The notes below the pieces were generated by a model that ran no database searches, was not told where the DNA came from, and saw nothing but the letters and a program-made list of their open reading frames with translations. From Limnomonas spitsbergensis (Eukaryota; Chlorophyta; Chlorophyceae; Chlamydomonadales), in the NCBI GenBank assembly GCA_037349105.1, contig JAYJMM010000037.1, positions 3,038,001-3,102,000 of the forward strand: a stretch of DNA of 64,000 bases. The letters are read 5' to 3'. The position numbers and the translations under genes were made by a program. This document shows positions 1 to 11,586 of the stretch, one piece after another (within the stretch, counting starts at the first letter, position 1; every line of letters starts with the position of its first letter).

Positions 1-1668
1 CTGGCACCCGACAAGCCCAATGGGGAAAACACAGACGACATGCCTTTGGCGCTTGGTGCCACAACCGGAGCTGCCGCGGCGTCAGCAGCCCAGTCCCTGC
101 CTCATGCCCCTACCCAGAAGGGACCTACCAGGATGACAAGGGTCGATAGCGAGGGTGGCTCCGTGGGGATAGCTGGCCTTGGGGCAAAGCCTCCACGACA
201 GAAGCGGAAGCCGGACCGGGAAAGTAACTGCATTCAACAAGCTGTTCAGATGGTGCAGCCAGCCGCACCGGAGAGGAGCCTGCTGTCAGCTGCTGCCGCT
301 GCCGCTCCTGAGAGGCCGCACGCTGATGGAGAGGGCCGTTTGAAGAAGGCTGGCAAAGGCGCAGCAGCAAAAGCTGCGGCCAGGCCTGCTGGCAAGGCAG
401 CCGGTGAGGGTGGCGGTGACTGCGTGGAGGCTGTGGAGCTCGTTGCAGAGGCGGAGGGCGCAGGCGAGGCTTCCACAGCGAAGGCTGCCAGGCGGCGCGC
501 CGCTCCTCTATCTCCTGGGCAGCCTTCCCACTCATTCAACAGGGCCCGTCGCAACAAGCAGCCAGCAGCTTCTGTTAGCCTTGCCGCTGCAGCTGCATCT
601 GATGCTGGGCGTGTAGAATCGGAGCCAGCGCCGTCTGACGGTGCGGCCACTGTCAACACAACAGCTAGGGTCGGTCGCCGCCACCACAAGGCCCCAGATG
701 TCCAGGTGACGGAAAGTAGCCCAACAGTCACCAAGGCTGCACGTACGCCTGACGCTGCTGCCGCAAAGGGCAGGCGCCGCAGGGGCGAGGGCGTCGCGCA
801 GCCCCCAGCGGAGGAGGCTGAAACAGCAGCTGCCCCGAGCGTTGGGACGGCCAAAAGACGCCGACGCGACGCAGCAGCTGATCAGGAGGCGCCGGCTGTT
901 CCGACCTTGCCTTTGACTGCTGGCCAGGCAGCAAAGGGGCCCGCCGTCGCCCGCTCCGGTGTCTGCGTCTTAGAGGATGTGGCGGCGCTCCCGCAGAAGC
1001 AGACGCGAGGGAAACGGGGTCGCTCCGCACGCCAAGAGACCAGCGAGGTGGTTATGCCGGCAGCCATGGAGGCCCCCAATCCGGAGCCGCAACAACCAGC
1101 AGCATCTCCCGTTGTTGCCGTGAGACGAGGCCGTGCCAGGCCGGTCAAAGAGGTGGAAGAGGCTGGTGCATCTGCAGCAGTAGTCTCTGGGCGACATAAA
1201 AGCTCAAGGTCGGTGGTGTCAGAGTGTGCCAAGCCACAGCGGGCGCCCACAGAGCCTGTATCGTCACCCGCCCCTAGGCCTGCCCTCGAAGAGGCGGCGG
1301 CCTCGACTCAGCCGCCCACGGCAGCCAGAAGGCGTGGCAAAAAGGTAGCAGGTCCTGCCGCCGCCAATGAGGCGCTCCCAGAAGAGGAACAGCAAGTGCC
1401 TCAGCCGGTGGTCCGCAGCCGTCTGGCCATCAGAGCAGCTGAGTTGGCCGCTGAAGCTGCAAAGTCAGTTGGGGAACCGACAGGCCGGCGCCAGCGAGCG
1501 GCCCCCGCTAGCTCGACGCAGGAGGCGGAGGGCGCGGGCGGGGCCTCCGTGGCAGGCAAAGGGAAGCGGCGCCGAAGGAGGGAAGTAGAGGCAGTAGAGG
1601 AGCCTGCCCCTGCTGACTCTGCCAGCGCGGGCGGTCAACGTGGGAAGAGGCGTGGCCAGGCTAAGTGA
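1..1668 (+). CDS. 3' part of a gene for an Ala/Arg/Lys-rich low-complexity, probably nuclear protein (5' truncated by window)
   Basis: The frame is already open at base 1 and stays open to TGA at 1666-1668, so the first Met in view (base 40) need not be the start. About 555 residues are visible, dominated by Ala, Arg, Lys, Pro and Glu. Short basic clusters such as KRRRR, GRRRR, RRGRARP and KRGRSAR recur every 30-60 residues, separated by acidic or Ala-rich linkers. No globular domain, membrane segment or catalytic motif is seen. Basic clusters of this kind resemble nuclear localisation signals and degenerate AT-hook or H1-like tails, so a chromatin or nucleolar role is possible but is inference. 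GC content and codon use are much richer in GC than the DNA that follows. A last exon, or one long exon, is the likely status. Coding is likely because the frame is open over 1.6 kb of non-tandem sequence. Confidence 0.6.
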   Translation: MAPDKPNGENTDDMPLALGATTGAAAASAAQSLPHAPTQKGPTRMTRVDSEGGSVGIAGLGAKPPRQKRKPDRESNCIQQAVQMVQPAAPERSLLSAAAAAAPERPHADGEGRLKKAGKGAAAKAAARPAGKAAGEGGGDCVEAVELVAEAEGAGEASTAKAARRRAAPLSPGQPSHSFNRARRNKQPAASVSLAAAAASDAGRVESEPAPSDGAATVNTTARVGRRHHKAPDVQVTESSPTVTKAARTPDAAAAKGRRRRGEGVAQPPAEEAETAAAPSVGTAKRRRRDAAADQEAPAVPTLPLTAGQAAKGPAVARSGVCVLEDVAALPQKQTRGKRGRSARQETSEVVMPAAMEAPNPEPQQPAASPVVAVRRGRARPVKEVEEAGASAAVVSGRHKSSRSVVSECAKPQRAPTEPVSSPAPRPALEEAAASTQPPTAARRRGKKVAGPAAANEALPEEEQQVPQPVVRSRLAIRAAELAAEAAKSVGEPTGRRQRAAPASSTQEAEGAGGASVAGKGKRRRRREVEAVEEPAPADSASAGGQRGKRRGQAK

Positions 1669-4600
1669 TGACTATTGTTCAGGCCCTGCTGAATTTTGTG
1701 CTTTGGCCGGTGCTAGGATCCATAGGCCATATGAAGCCCAGGAAGTGTGGAACAGGGTGTACAGTTCTGATATCGGGAGATACATTATCCGCATGCCACA
1801 TTAAATATGAATGCATTGACACTTTTGGCTTGATGCCCTTTATTTTATACGTTCACCCCAACCCCTGACCCCAACTGTACATACCGGTTTTCGCTCGCTG
1901 TCCTAGCGTATTTAGTGCCTGTACCGGTTTACGGGCACAAGTCCCATGCATCAAATGTGATGCCCCGTTGGACTGTAAAAACTTCACATACCAGTACTGT
2001 AAGCTCAAGCAAGAGACTTGTGCCTGCTGAATATCTGGATCAAATTGCTGATGCCACATCAAGGTGAAATGCACATTGGATGCCCTGTTGTGTGCTACAT
2101 ACTTGCGGTCCGTGCTGGTGCTATTTCTTTGCATGAAGTATCAGCAATTTTAGTTATATGGCCGAGGCATGTATGGTGGGCTCCTTCGACCCAAATGGAA
2201 TCTGTGGGCACGTCTGTGTCTAGTTTCGGTGCTGATTAAGTTGTGTCAGCATTCCCAACGTTAATATACCGGTACTTGTCCATAATCTATTGCATCAAAA
2301 ACCATCTAACAATATGTGTTCTTCATCTACCGGTAGTGGTAAGACACAATTTCAGCCATCCACACCCTTCACGTATTCAGCAAGAAAATACATGATGCTA
2401 GTACAAATGTTGCCTCCCAGTATGCAGGAAGTAACTTGAGCTGATAGCTTCGGGCACAGGAAAACAGGGTGTTCGGGAAATGCATAGCATGAAAGAAAGA
2501 GAAAAGGAGACAACCGAGGTAGCAGCTGACGAAGTGGCATGTTGTGCAGTGTAGGCTAAGCAACTGGTAGCATCCACGACGTGCTTACCCGGTTTCCGCC
2601 ATCATGGTTTATTATTATTATTTGGCAATACCAACTACAGAGGCACAGTCCCAGACCCAAGTGGGCAAAGAGGTGTCTTTTACCCAAATCCATCTGCTCA
2701 ACACAGTATTTCCAGCTGGGCAATGGGGTGTTGTCTACCCAAATCCATCTGCCCAACACAAGTATTTCCAGCTGGGCAATGGCCGCCACTGACATCATAC
2801 ATGGCCCCAGCTGTCAACAGAGGCTATCAGCACACAGTATAGGGACTGACAGGCTAGAAGAGTGGACCTCTTGGCCTCTTCTACCACAGCTGGGGAGCAG
2901 AGCTTGCAGCAAAACTATTCGTTCAGGAATTGCGAGCCTGATACAAGCGATCCTAGAGATTCATGCGGATGCCGGCAGTTTGGGATATCAGTATACCGTT
3001 TCATGTCCAATGACATCGAAAACATCGGCGGCCCTACCTGATGGCTAGAATACGGCTGATGTCCCCCTGGTGAACGTGATGATGGCCATGTTGGTGGCCC
3101 CCTAGCAATGGCTCCCTAGGTTATCTGACAGGCCTGCTGATGTTCATCAGTTCATGGTCCCAGCCTTGGCAATCCAGGCGGTGGCGGAGGCCCTGGTGAA
3201 GGCTGTCTCCTAAGCTTCTAACTCCCCGGTCAGACCTCATTAGCAGGAGCGGCCTGTTTTCATGCCGGTATTCTCCCTATTAGGGTGATGACATTTGCAA
3301 CTGCTGGCCTGTAGGCTGGGATGTTCTGGGGGATCTCCCCTCTTGCATCTTTTCTTTGTCTGAGTGGGTAAAGATTTCTGTGCAAATCCTGGAGATCCAC
3401 CTCCTGAGCAGGCTGGAGCCCTAAACAATATGCCGATGGCATTAGCCTTCTGTAGATTATGCATTTCCAAGGCCCATGGGTCTGATCCAGTATTTATTTT
3501 ATGGTGTACCCGAGGGTGTACCTTAACCGGAAGGGCAGGCCACTGGGTAGCCTCCAATGGGACAATGGGGGCACAATCTTCACCGGCCTAGCACTACATG
3601 CCCATGCAGCAGGGCTTGCTGCAACACGGCATTCCTGCAACATGCCATGATGCGACTGAATTATTGCTGGGGAACCTTAAAGCAAACTGTGGTCTGAACC
3701 TTCCTCAAGACCTTGGGATCCATTCACCGGTCTACTAGTATGAACAAAGTTTTGATCCAATGATAGCAAGAAAACACAAGTCAGCTGGCCAACATGTTGC
3801 AAGGCCTCATAAATCTACGGCATGTGCAGTGCTTCTCTTTTTGTGGCTTGACTTAAGTTCATCTACAGTCGAACAATTCAGCTGCATCCTGGCCTTTTGC
3901 ATGAAGCTTAATGCGCAGACAGCCATGCTGCATACTAGTATCAACAGAGGCCTGTTTATGAATGCCAGAAATGTTTGAGTGTTTGACCCAGGGACGTCAG
4001 CGGCTGATGGGCGGCATGCATAAGCTAAACTTGCAGCCTGAAAAGTAATCACTTGACTTCCGAGAGCCTACCCTGGTGCCACCAGAGCGTGGATCATGAA
4101 TTTGTGACATGAGTTATGACACATAATTGATGTCGGCAGCCCAATTTTGAGTTTTCTGGCGAGTTTTCTGGTACTAACTCAACGATCACGAGGCCTAAAT
4201 TTCTCACATGGTCTAGTGTATGAGCGGTAGAGTCTCATGACTTATCCAAAAGAGCAGCAGTGAGATTATTCATGGATGGGAGAGCATGGGAGATCGCATG
4301 GCTGGGAGAGCAACGGGTTTATAGTGGTTCCATTGATCACTTGGTCTCTCGTGTCTCTATTCTGAAGACTGCTGTACAGTGATACAAGACCTTACATTGT
4401 TTGGAATTCTGGATGGCTTAAATTTTGTCTGCATGGGTCAGCAAAGTCGCATGTCTTCCTTGGCGCGACCGCCCACCATTCATGCACGCACGCGCCAGCC
4501 ATACATGTTGGGTGTCGTGCAATGAGCCTCCCTGGCGATGCCTCTGATCCAGCCGACGCCGCGACGCACACATGGCCCAATGCTGCGCGGCTGCTCGGGT

Positions 4601-5092
4601 CAGGGGGCGGATTTGAAATGTTGGCATCTGGCAGCGGATCTGGCAGCAACAGCCAGCTTCCGATGGTTCTTGGTCCAGTTCACTCTGATGCCACCCTTTC
4701 AGCTACACCTGTGCTTATGACATCATTTTTTGCGCTTGGTGGTTTACGCCTTTGTCCCTTATCACGCCGATTTCTCTTGGCATCATCATTCGGTCCGCTC
4801 GATCTCTATCATCAGCGACCCCTCTTGCTCAGCCTGAGGGCCAAACATCTTCCACACCCTCCTCACTTTCTCCCTTATCGAGAGGTGTACGTGTCTCGAC
4901 ATTTACAGAGCCCAACATCGACAGCGTGACAAACCGCTGCTTCATCACAATCGAAACAGTCAGGAATCACTCAGCTCTTTGTGTCCATAATTCGACTCCG
5001 GTTAACGACACCATATCCCCGCCCGTCAAGGCGACACACCTGCCCCCCGCACGGACATCACCACTTGCACCAGGGTGTTACTGCTCCCCAAG
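1669..5092. other. 3' UTR and intergenic DNA, no gene recognised
   Basis: Two TGTAA pentamers, the usual green-algal polyadenylation signal, lie at 1974-1978 and 1998-2002 and could end the upstream transcript. A 55-bp sequence is tandemly duplicated at about 2682-2790 and is followed by nothing coding. A short ATT microsatellite lies near 2606-2622. Open frames here (for example + 2581-3048 and + 4522-4929) lack domain or codon support. The stretch 4500-5090 is GC-richer and may include the promoter and 5' UTR of the peroxidase gene. Confidence 0.5.
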
Positions 5093-8000
5093 ATGCCCTC
5101 TTCTCAGCGTCAAAGATGTGCTAGTACCAGACCTGTCTTTGCTGCGCTGCTGCTGGCGCTGATAGCTTCACCTTCCTGCTGGTGAGCGCCCCAGCTGCCC
5201 TGCTGAGATCGTCACGCTAGCTACGGCACAGTATCGCAACCTTATTACAGCCGTTAAATCTGCATCTGGTGATTCACATATGCCTTGACCGCTGTCATTT
5301 TGGTAAAAGCTCCAGAAACGTGTGCCTAGCACATGTGGCGGTTTCACCCCCCCCTCCCCCCATTCCCGCCTAGCTCCACCCCTAGGGGTTTCGCTCGCCC
5401 TCTCGTCTTATGTCGCCCTCTTCTACCCGGCATGATTCGTTGAACTCAAAATAGGACCATATCTGCCCTGCCTCACACAGGTCAAAGACTATCCTGAGCC
5501 CTGAGGCTCTGTATGGATCTGAGCAGGTCAGTGCCATGCGCCCATGCATCCATGGGTCCCTATCTATATTGCAGGTGGCAGGTCCATGTTCTATCCACTG
5601 TAAAAGTAAGTGCCACATCAGGACACTGCTGATTTTAACACACAGATACACAGAATCACGTGCATAACCAATTCATGCCAACATCAGGCATCAGAGCGTA
5701 GACCTTGTTGCGGCGAGTCCATGTCCTGGGCCAGGGCTGCATGGTACCCCATGTGACGTGGCATCCTTTGCCATTCAACGTAACTGAGTGGGCCGCATGT
5801 TTTGTTACTACCTGGCATGCAGAATTCAATGCAACTGGGCCAGCCACAAGCCCTCATATCCGCTATAATTGCTTGATCGTCTCAAATGTGATCATCAGCC
5901 CTCACATGTTCTGTCCAGGGTGCCCGGGAATGCCTGTTCGTGGCCTTCAACCTGACTAGGATACAAATGGAGAGCTATGATGAGTACATGCCGGACGCCG
6001 CATCTAACTGCTTGCGATTTGCTTTCCACGACGCTGGCACGTACCGCAACACCTCCGACACTGGCGGGTAGGTTACCTGCCAGCCTTGAAGCTACAAGTG
6101 ATGAGACGATAGGGCTTGACGAAAATGATTCTGTATCCAAATGCCATGGTACTGGTATTCATGATGCCAGCATATACCACAGCAACTCGCGGGTGGTTCA
6201 GCTGTTGGTGGTGTAATAAAGTGGTATTGCTTATTTGCTTTATGATGCAATTCGAGGTGGGGGGACTTTGTGTGATGACCTGGGAGAGCTTGATGTAAAC
6301 GTCTGGGCTTGATCGAAATGTCTGAGCTTGATGCAACGGCTATCTGTGTTCGAGTGTGCTGCTTCCTGATGTTTTGTTTTGATGCTTCTGACCATAGGGC
6401 TGCCATTTGATGAGGTGATATAGCCTAAGAAGAATGGGAGGGCTTGTTGCATCGGCTATCTGGGCTTGTAGAAGAATAAGAATCATCTGGGCTTGTATGT
6501 GTGCTGCCGGAAGCTGCTCCCTGATGATTGTGATGATACTGGCAATGCTGCTGACTGGATTTCCCCCCTGTCTCTATGGATTCGATTCCCATCAACTGAT
6601 AACCCTAGGGCTTGGAGCTTTTTAATTGTGCCCTAATGTTTCCAATCTGCTGTCGACTGGATTTATCTCTTGACTTCATCACCATCAAGAGATGACCCTA
6701 TGCTGTCAGCTGCTACCTGACAGTCAATCTGATGCCACTGACTTCATCACCACAAACTGATGGCCCTTGACCCTGATCATTAATGTCATGTTGTGTGGCC
6801 TTGCAGTGCAAACGGATCCTTAATGATTGAAGCGGAGCTGTCAGAGCAGCCCAGCATGACGGGTGCCCTATGCCCAGGAATCATTGATGTGAGAACAGCA
6901 GGGAATGGGAAACGGGCGTTCTGTCGGGGGGGAGTGGTCCATAATGATTCCAGAGAAGCTGCAGTTCTTCACAGCCCAGCATGATGAACATTCTCTGCCT
7001 TTGCATCATTGATGTGAGGACAGGGGCCGGGTACTCAGTGATGAGGAGTAGGTATTTATCCAACCATTCAATGGATGCGGCCATGCCGCGATTATGCCTG
7101 GATTGCCTGCTTGCCCCAGCTGTTGTCCCATTTCTTTTACCTGACCCCACTGTGTCATGCTGAGGGGACCCCCCTGCTGCTCTGCCCCTGCAGTCTGTCG
7201 TCTATGAGGCCAAGCTCTACATGAACGATGAAGGAGTCAGCGTGTGTGAGAACCTGACGTATGCAGACACCATTCAGGTGAGGGGGTGGGAGGACGGGCT
7301 TGGCTGTGATCAAAATTTACATCAGCCGTGGACATGAATGAAGATGGGAGTTAGTGTGTGTGAGAGCCTGTGCATATGCAGACACCATTCAGGTTTGGGG
7401 GAGGAGGACTCTCTGTTTTATTCAGGAGCCTGAAGTGGGGTTCTGGCGGTTGTATGGCTAGAATCCATCTTTCCATCTCCACCTCCACCCTCTGTCCCTC
7501 CGTTCCTTTGTATCAGATTGCAGTTACTGTCAGAGTCCATCTCCTGTCCGGTGGCAATTTTGCATTGCTGTATTCAGATGGTCTGACTTTTGCCAGCAGT
7601 TGGCAGCAGTTTGGGGCAGAGTTGGTAGTAGGCAGCAGCAGTTGAGAGCATGTAAGAGGGGAGAGGGGAGGAACAATGGGGGGTTAGGTAAGATAGGGCA
7701 GAGTCCAACCTTGTCTCTTCCTCCTTTCAGATTGCCGGCACTGTTTCAGTCCACCTGCTGTCCGGTGGCAATTTAACTTGCAGCTGCCTGATGGTCTGAC
7801 TCGAGTCCAACCTTGTCTCTTCCTCCTTATAGATTGCCGGCACTGTTTCAGTCCACCTGCTGTCCGGTGGAAATTTGACTTGCAGCTGCCTGATGGTCTG
7901 ACTCGAGTCCAACCTTGTCTCTTCCTCCTTTCAGATCGCCGGCACTGTTTCAGTCCACCTGCTGTCCGGTGGAAATTTGACTTGCAGCTGCCTGATGGGC

Positions 8001-10455
8001 AGGCCGGACGCCGATGTCATCGATGTCGTCAAGAGACTGCCCGTCCAATGCCTCAAAACCAACGCACTGGTTACAAGGTATGCTGTCGGGGTGGGGTTGA
8101 GGGTTGAGGGGCAAAATCTGAAATCGGCCCTCAATCACGTTGTAGCCATGTTTAGGGTTAAGCGGGCACAAGACTCCTTTCGGCAGGCTGCTGGGCAGCA
8201 GCCATTGATCCAATGTGGACCAGACATGGACTAGCCTAAGGCTTGAGGCACAAGCAGCAAGGCCTTATGCACCAAGGCCCACCAGCCACAGGCCGTGATT
8301 TAGCTGAAATGAAGCTGATTTTTTTTTGTAGCCTACCTAGACGAGCGGATAGCTCCCTTCACCCAGACGGTTAGGGCTTTCTTATTTCTATCCCGCTCAT
8401 CATGGCACCTTTGAGGAAATGGGTCCTTGTCCCAACTTGCCTGCCTCCCACCCTCTGCTGCTGCTCACATAAGTCCCTGTCCCAACTCACCTGCCCCCCC
8501 CTCCCTCATCATCGCAGCTTCGAGAGAATGGGGTTTTCGGATCCGGAGCATGCGCTGATCGTCCTGTCCGGCGCTCACACCATTGGCATGTCCAGGTCAG
8601 TGGTCTTTGATGATGCCCTTCTTGCTGCATGTATGCACACGGCCCGTGGCATACAGTACGAGGCAGGATCATTGGAGCTCGCTGGCAGCTGCCCTTACAT
8701 GGTGCTTACCAGACTGTCCATCGATGGCTTGCTTACTCATCATTAGGATCATCATTATTATTCATTATCATTCATTATTGATTATCATAATTATAACCCT
8801 GCCGGCTGTTGAACTCGTTGAAGCATCCCGTTTGCTGTTTGTGCTCCCCTTGTATCATCATAAAGGAGGGTATGGGCCCAAAGTCTTACCCCCATAAGTC
8901 CCTATTTTTTTCATCATTCTGAGTTTTGGAAGACATGGCCCCTTCATATCAAAAGGCATGAGGAGGAGTAGCTCTTCACTCTCTTCTTATTGTTATCTTC
9001 ATGATTATTATTACAGCATACTGAACAGAATTGCATGAGTAGTACCGTAATGATAATTACATTACCGTAGACTAATTACATTATACCCCCCTCGTAACAT
9101 CAGGGCTACTTCTGAATCCACGTGTCCCTTCTCTCGAAAAACTTCTGGTGGCACCAAGGATAGCATTGGCACGGTGAGCAGCCGGCCCAGTAGTCAGGCC
9201 CACTGGAGGAGTGGGGGCAGAAAGAAATGCCTGAGGTTGCAATGTCGCTCGCTTGACCCTGGACAGCAGAGTGCTGCACTGACGACAAAGCCTAATTGGG
9301 TGTTCTGCAACACTGGCATTTGAGCGGACAATTTAGGATGAGTATTGCAGAACCTGCCTCCCCTGTAGCTGAATCGCTGTGTGCAGCAATGGCATAGAAG
9401 CGTAGATAAGGGCACGGATTTTGAATATTGTGTGCCGCAGAATCCACCTCTGATGCTGAAAGGCCACATGCAGCACTGACATTCAAATATTTTTGGCTGT
9501 GGGTCGCAGGACCTGCCCCTGACGCTGAACAGCCTAGTGCAGAAATTATATTAGTGCATCCGATGTGTTGCTGCGCTGACTTTGGGTTCAGAGTCAAAGG
9601 TGCACAGCCTTTTTGTGTGCATATTTTAGAACCTACCTCTGACACTGACCTGCCAAGTGCTGCACTGACATACCAGCATTATTGTGTGATTTGTGTCACT
9701 TCCGTCCAGGGCTTACTAGATGTGTGCTGCCGCCCTGATATTGAAGCGTCGTTGCATGTGCGATGCAGAACCTACCTCTCACGCTGAACCCCCAAGTATT
9801 TGACAACAGCTACTACCAAGAGATTGTCTACAAAACGGGACAGAAGGGATTCTTTCAGAGCGACAGAGCCCTGTACAACATCAGTGCAGGTAAGGGACTG
9901 ACAGGTCTTCCATAGTCTTGGACAAAATAGATTTTTCCAGAGCGATCTAACTAGTCTGTGGGTGAAGGATTGAGAGATGCAGTCAGGCCTGCTGGCCTGT
10001 CCACCTATGCACGCATTTGAAGGATGGGAGGATGATAACAGATATTGAGCGTGTCCACTTGATCCGTGTGCCCAAGCACATGCATGCTAAATTGTTGAAT
10101 ATGTCTAAGGCGGCACTCCTGCGTCAGCCTTAAAGAAGCTGAACTGTCATAAGAAGCCCCAACGCCCATGCACACGCTTGATCTCACCAAAAATCGAAAA
10201 TTACGTCGCGTGCCTGCATTCATGTGACTATCTGAGCACAATTGCAATGTAGATCATAATCCCAACATCTCCTGTTTGTCTGGGCACACAGGCGCCACCT
10301 GCAGTATGAGGGCCCGGATGCTCGAGTATGCCACGAACGCATCAGCCTTCTTGGGCGACTGGTGCAGATTCTACAAGGAGATGGGCATGCTGGGCGTGGA
10401 CCCCGCGCCCGCCGGCTACACGATCGCTGACGGATGGGATCCCTTGTCGATGTAA
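5093..10455 (+). CDS. Secreted plant-type haem peroxidase, ten exons, 341 aa
   Basis: Exons: 5093-5181, 5481-5526, 5919-6067, 6807-6888, 7194-7277, 7935-8077, 8518-8595, 9104-9173, 9769-9889, 10292-10455. All introns are GT-AG and every phase closes (1026 nt including TAA). Residues 1-30 form a signal peptide (basic start, then ALLLALIA). The distal haem site is LRFAFHDAGTY with Arg78 and His82, followed by GGANGS. The usual GRxDA element is GRPDAD (172-177). The proximal ligand is His218 in SGAHTIG, and Asp259 of VFDNSYY is its expected hydrogen-bond partner. Six or more N-glycosylation sequons and many Cys support secretion. These motifs define the plant peroxidase superfamily, which oxidises donors with H2O2. 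The distal FHDAG lacks the class III FHDCFV, so class I-like and class III-like traits are mixed and I do not assign a class. Exons 1, 2 and 8 were chosen by phase and splice consensus and are the least certain. Confidence 0.78.
6940..7022 (+). pseudogene. Decayed duplicate of peroxidase exon 4 inside intron 4
   Basis: This stretch repeats the 3' part of the real exon (6807-6888) and its donor. Both contain ATAATGATT or TTAATGATT, then AGCCCAGCATGA and ATCATTGATGTGAG, in the same order and at similar spacing. The intervening bases have diverged and the peroxidase frame is lost. A cryptic donor (GATGTGAGG) survives. The copy is best read as a local tandem duplication that is no longer used. 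Confidence 0.6.
7333..7398 (+). pseudogene. Decayed duplicate of peroxidase exon 5 inside intron 5
   Basis: The real exon end at 7194-7277 (ATGAACGATGAAGGAGTC ... GCAGACACCATTCAG) is repeated here as ATGAATGAAGATGGGAGTT ... GCAGACACCATTCAG. The copy carries an in-frame TAG, and its donor has changed from GTGAGG to GTTTGG, so it cannot replace the real exon. Confidence 0.65.
7517..7587 (+). pseudogene. Old degenerate copy of the 5' part of peroxidase exon 6
   Basis: A 71-bp stretch following TATCAG matches the first part of exon 6. It shares the CTCCTGTCCGGTGGCAATTT core and ends with the same GATGGTCTGAC found in the tandem copies downstream. It is more diverged than those copies, which suggests the duplication process has acted here more than once. 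Confidence 0.6.
7701..7996 (+). repeat. 102-bp tandem repeat of intron end plus start of peroxidase exon 6 (about 2.9 copies)
   Basis: Units begin at 7701, 7803 and 7905, exactly 102 bp apart. Each holds a pyrimidine tract, a splice acceptor (TTTCAG at 7730, TTATAG at 7832, TTTCAG at 7934) and the first ~70 bp of the exon encoding IAGTVSVHLLSGGN. The first two copies run into ATGGTCTGA, a stop codon in the peroxidase frame. Only the third continues as ATGGGCAGGCCGG into the essential GRPDAD segment. The functional exon is therefore 7935-8077, and the two copies upstream are near-identical decoy acceptors that would truncate the protein if used. Confidence 0.85.
9280..9768 (+). repeat. Reiterated, decayed copies of the exon 9 acceptor region of the peroxidase gene
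   Basis: The real junction is GATGCAG/AACCTACCTCTCACGCTGAA at 9769. Similar sequences occur upstream at about 9345 (GCAGAACCTGCCTCC), 9430 (CGCAGAATCCACCTCTGATG), 9507 (CGCAGGACCTGCCCCTGACG) and 9628 (TTAGAACCTACCTCTGACAC). They are spaced about 75-140 bp apart. Several also share a following GTGC(A)GCACTGAC element. None extends into the FDNSYY-encoding part of the exon. Confidence 0.6.
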
Positions 10456-11586
10456 TGGGACACATGTGAATAAGTGATCGTGACAGTGTGACTGTTGTTG
10501 TTCATGCGCTCGGATCCAAGCAGGCATGGCAGTAAATATGACACTATTGTGGCTGGGTTGCAGCGCCTGGTAGCTGCTGGGCATGGACCACGGGCCTGTT
10601 GTCTACACCACTGCAAATGGGCAGGACGCATCCCGCCTAGATGTGAAGGATGGGTCCTTATCGGCCCACTGGTGGCTGCTGCCCAACAGCCCGCCTCTGG
10701 ATAGGTCACCATTGGCCCAACAGTGATGGCTGCTGCACGACAATCTGCTTCAGATGGTCTACTAGTGCCCTCTGAACTTTGCACTACTCCCGATTCTGTT
10801 GTTCTGCAATAAAACGGTGATCTGTTATACCCCCCTCCGGCCGCCCCTGGGTAATATGCACTCGGCTTCTCGGAAATGAGGCTGGGTGGCCCGGGAGGGC
10901 CTCAGGTCCCTGCCTCAGTACATAAATGCCTACTACCTACTTCGAAGGCCAGACCTGTCTTTCACAGGGTCGATATATCCCTTGCTACCTTGAGACGGCG
11001 AGTCTTGACTTCCGATGAACTTGCTGCTTACGGTGCTTGACTACTTGTGGCCTTGTGCCAGCACCAGTTTTCCCCCACTGCTGTTGCCCTGGAGGTTGTC
11101 CACCGGGCCGTTAAGTAGTGATAGAAAAGTTTTTGTGTCGCTAGGGCACGTTTGGGGGCTGGACTGCAGAGCTTCCTCCCTCTAAATCTGAAGGTGATTG
11201 CAGCACGTAAATCGTTACTTATCGGAGCAGCTGTGTTTGCTTCATTCTCATGTAGGTCTGTAGTCAATGCTGGAACCATAAGCATATTGCTTTAGACTTT
11301 GTAAACAATAATAAGGAAGCCATTTCAGCCCCGTCATAATTTTTGTCATCATCATCAGAGGATCATCTGAGCGGTTCTCAATTATGTTTGCATCCGAGCC
11401 TGCTGGGAGCTTTATAAATTTGGGACGGGAGATCAGTTACGGAAGATATCCCTCCCCTCTAGACCTAAGCAGTCAACAACTGTAACCACATATTACAAAA
11501 GCTAGAGCGCGCCTCCCATTCCTGCATAACCCGGTACAACTATTAAAAGACTGCCTACCTCTGGGTGTGTGCCCTACCCTGCTCCC
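10456..11586. other. 3' flank of the peroxidase gene and start of the segmental repeat region
   Basis: Around 10568-10615 a GCTGGGCATGGACC...TCTACAC stretch resembles the last part of the final peroxidase exon (GCTGGGCGTGGACC...GCTACAC). This is another local duplicate. From about 11470 the sequence matches 21170-21290, where the next unit's family X copy begins. No gene is seen. Confidence 0.45.
10808..10813 (+). promoter_or_regulatory. Possible polyadenylation signal AATAAA for the peroxidase transcript
   Basis: AATAAA lies 353 bp after the stop codon at 10455. TGTAA also overlaps that stop codon (10451-10455). Which of the two is used cannot be told from sequence. Confidence 0.35.

Noticed and set aside
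2581..3048. A 155-codon plus ORF with an internal repeat
   Set aside because: The internal repeat is a 55-bp DNA duplication that shifts frame between copies. Composition is non-coding and there is no domain.
4522..4929. A 135-codon GC-rich plus ORF upstream of the peroxidase gene
   Set aside because: No domain or splice support. It more likely belongs to the promoter or 5' UTR region.
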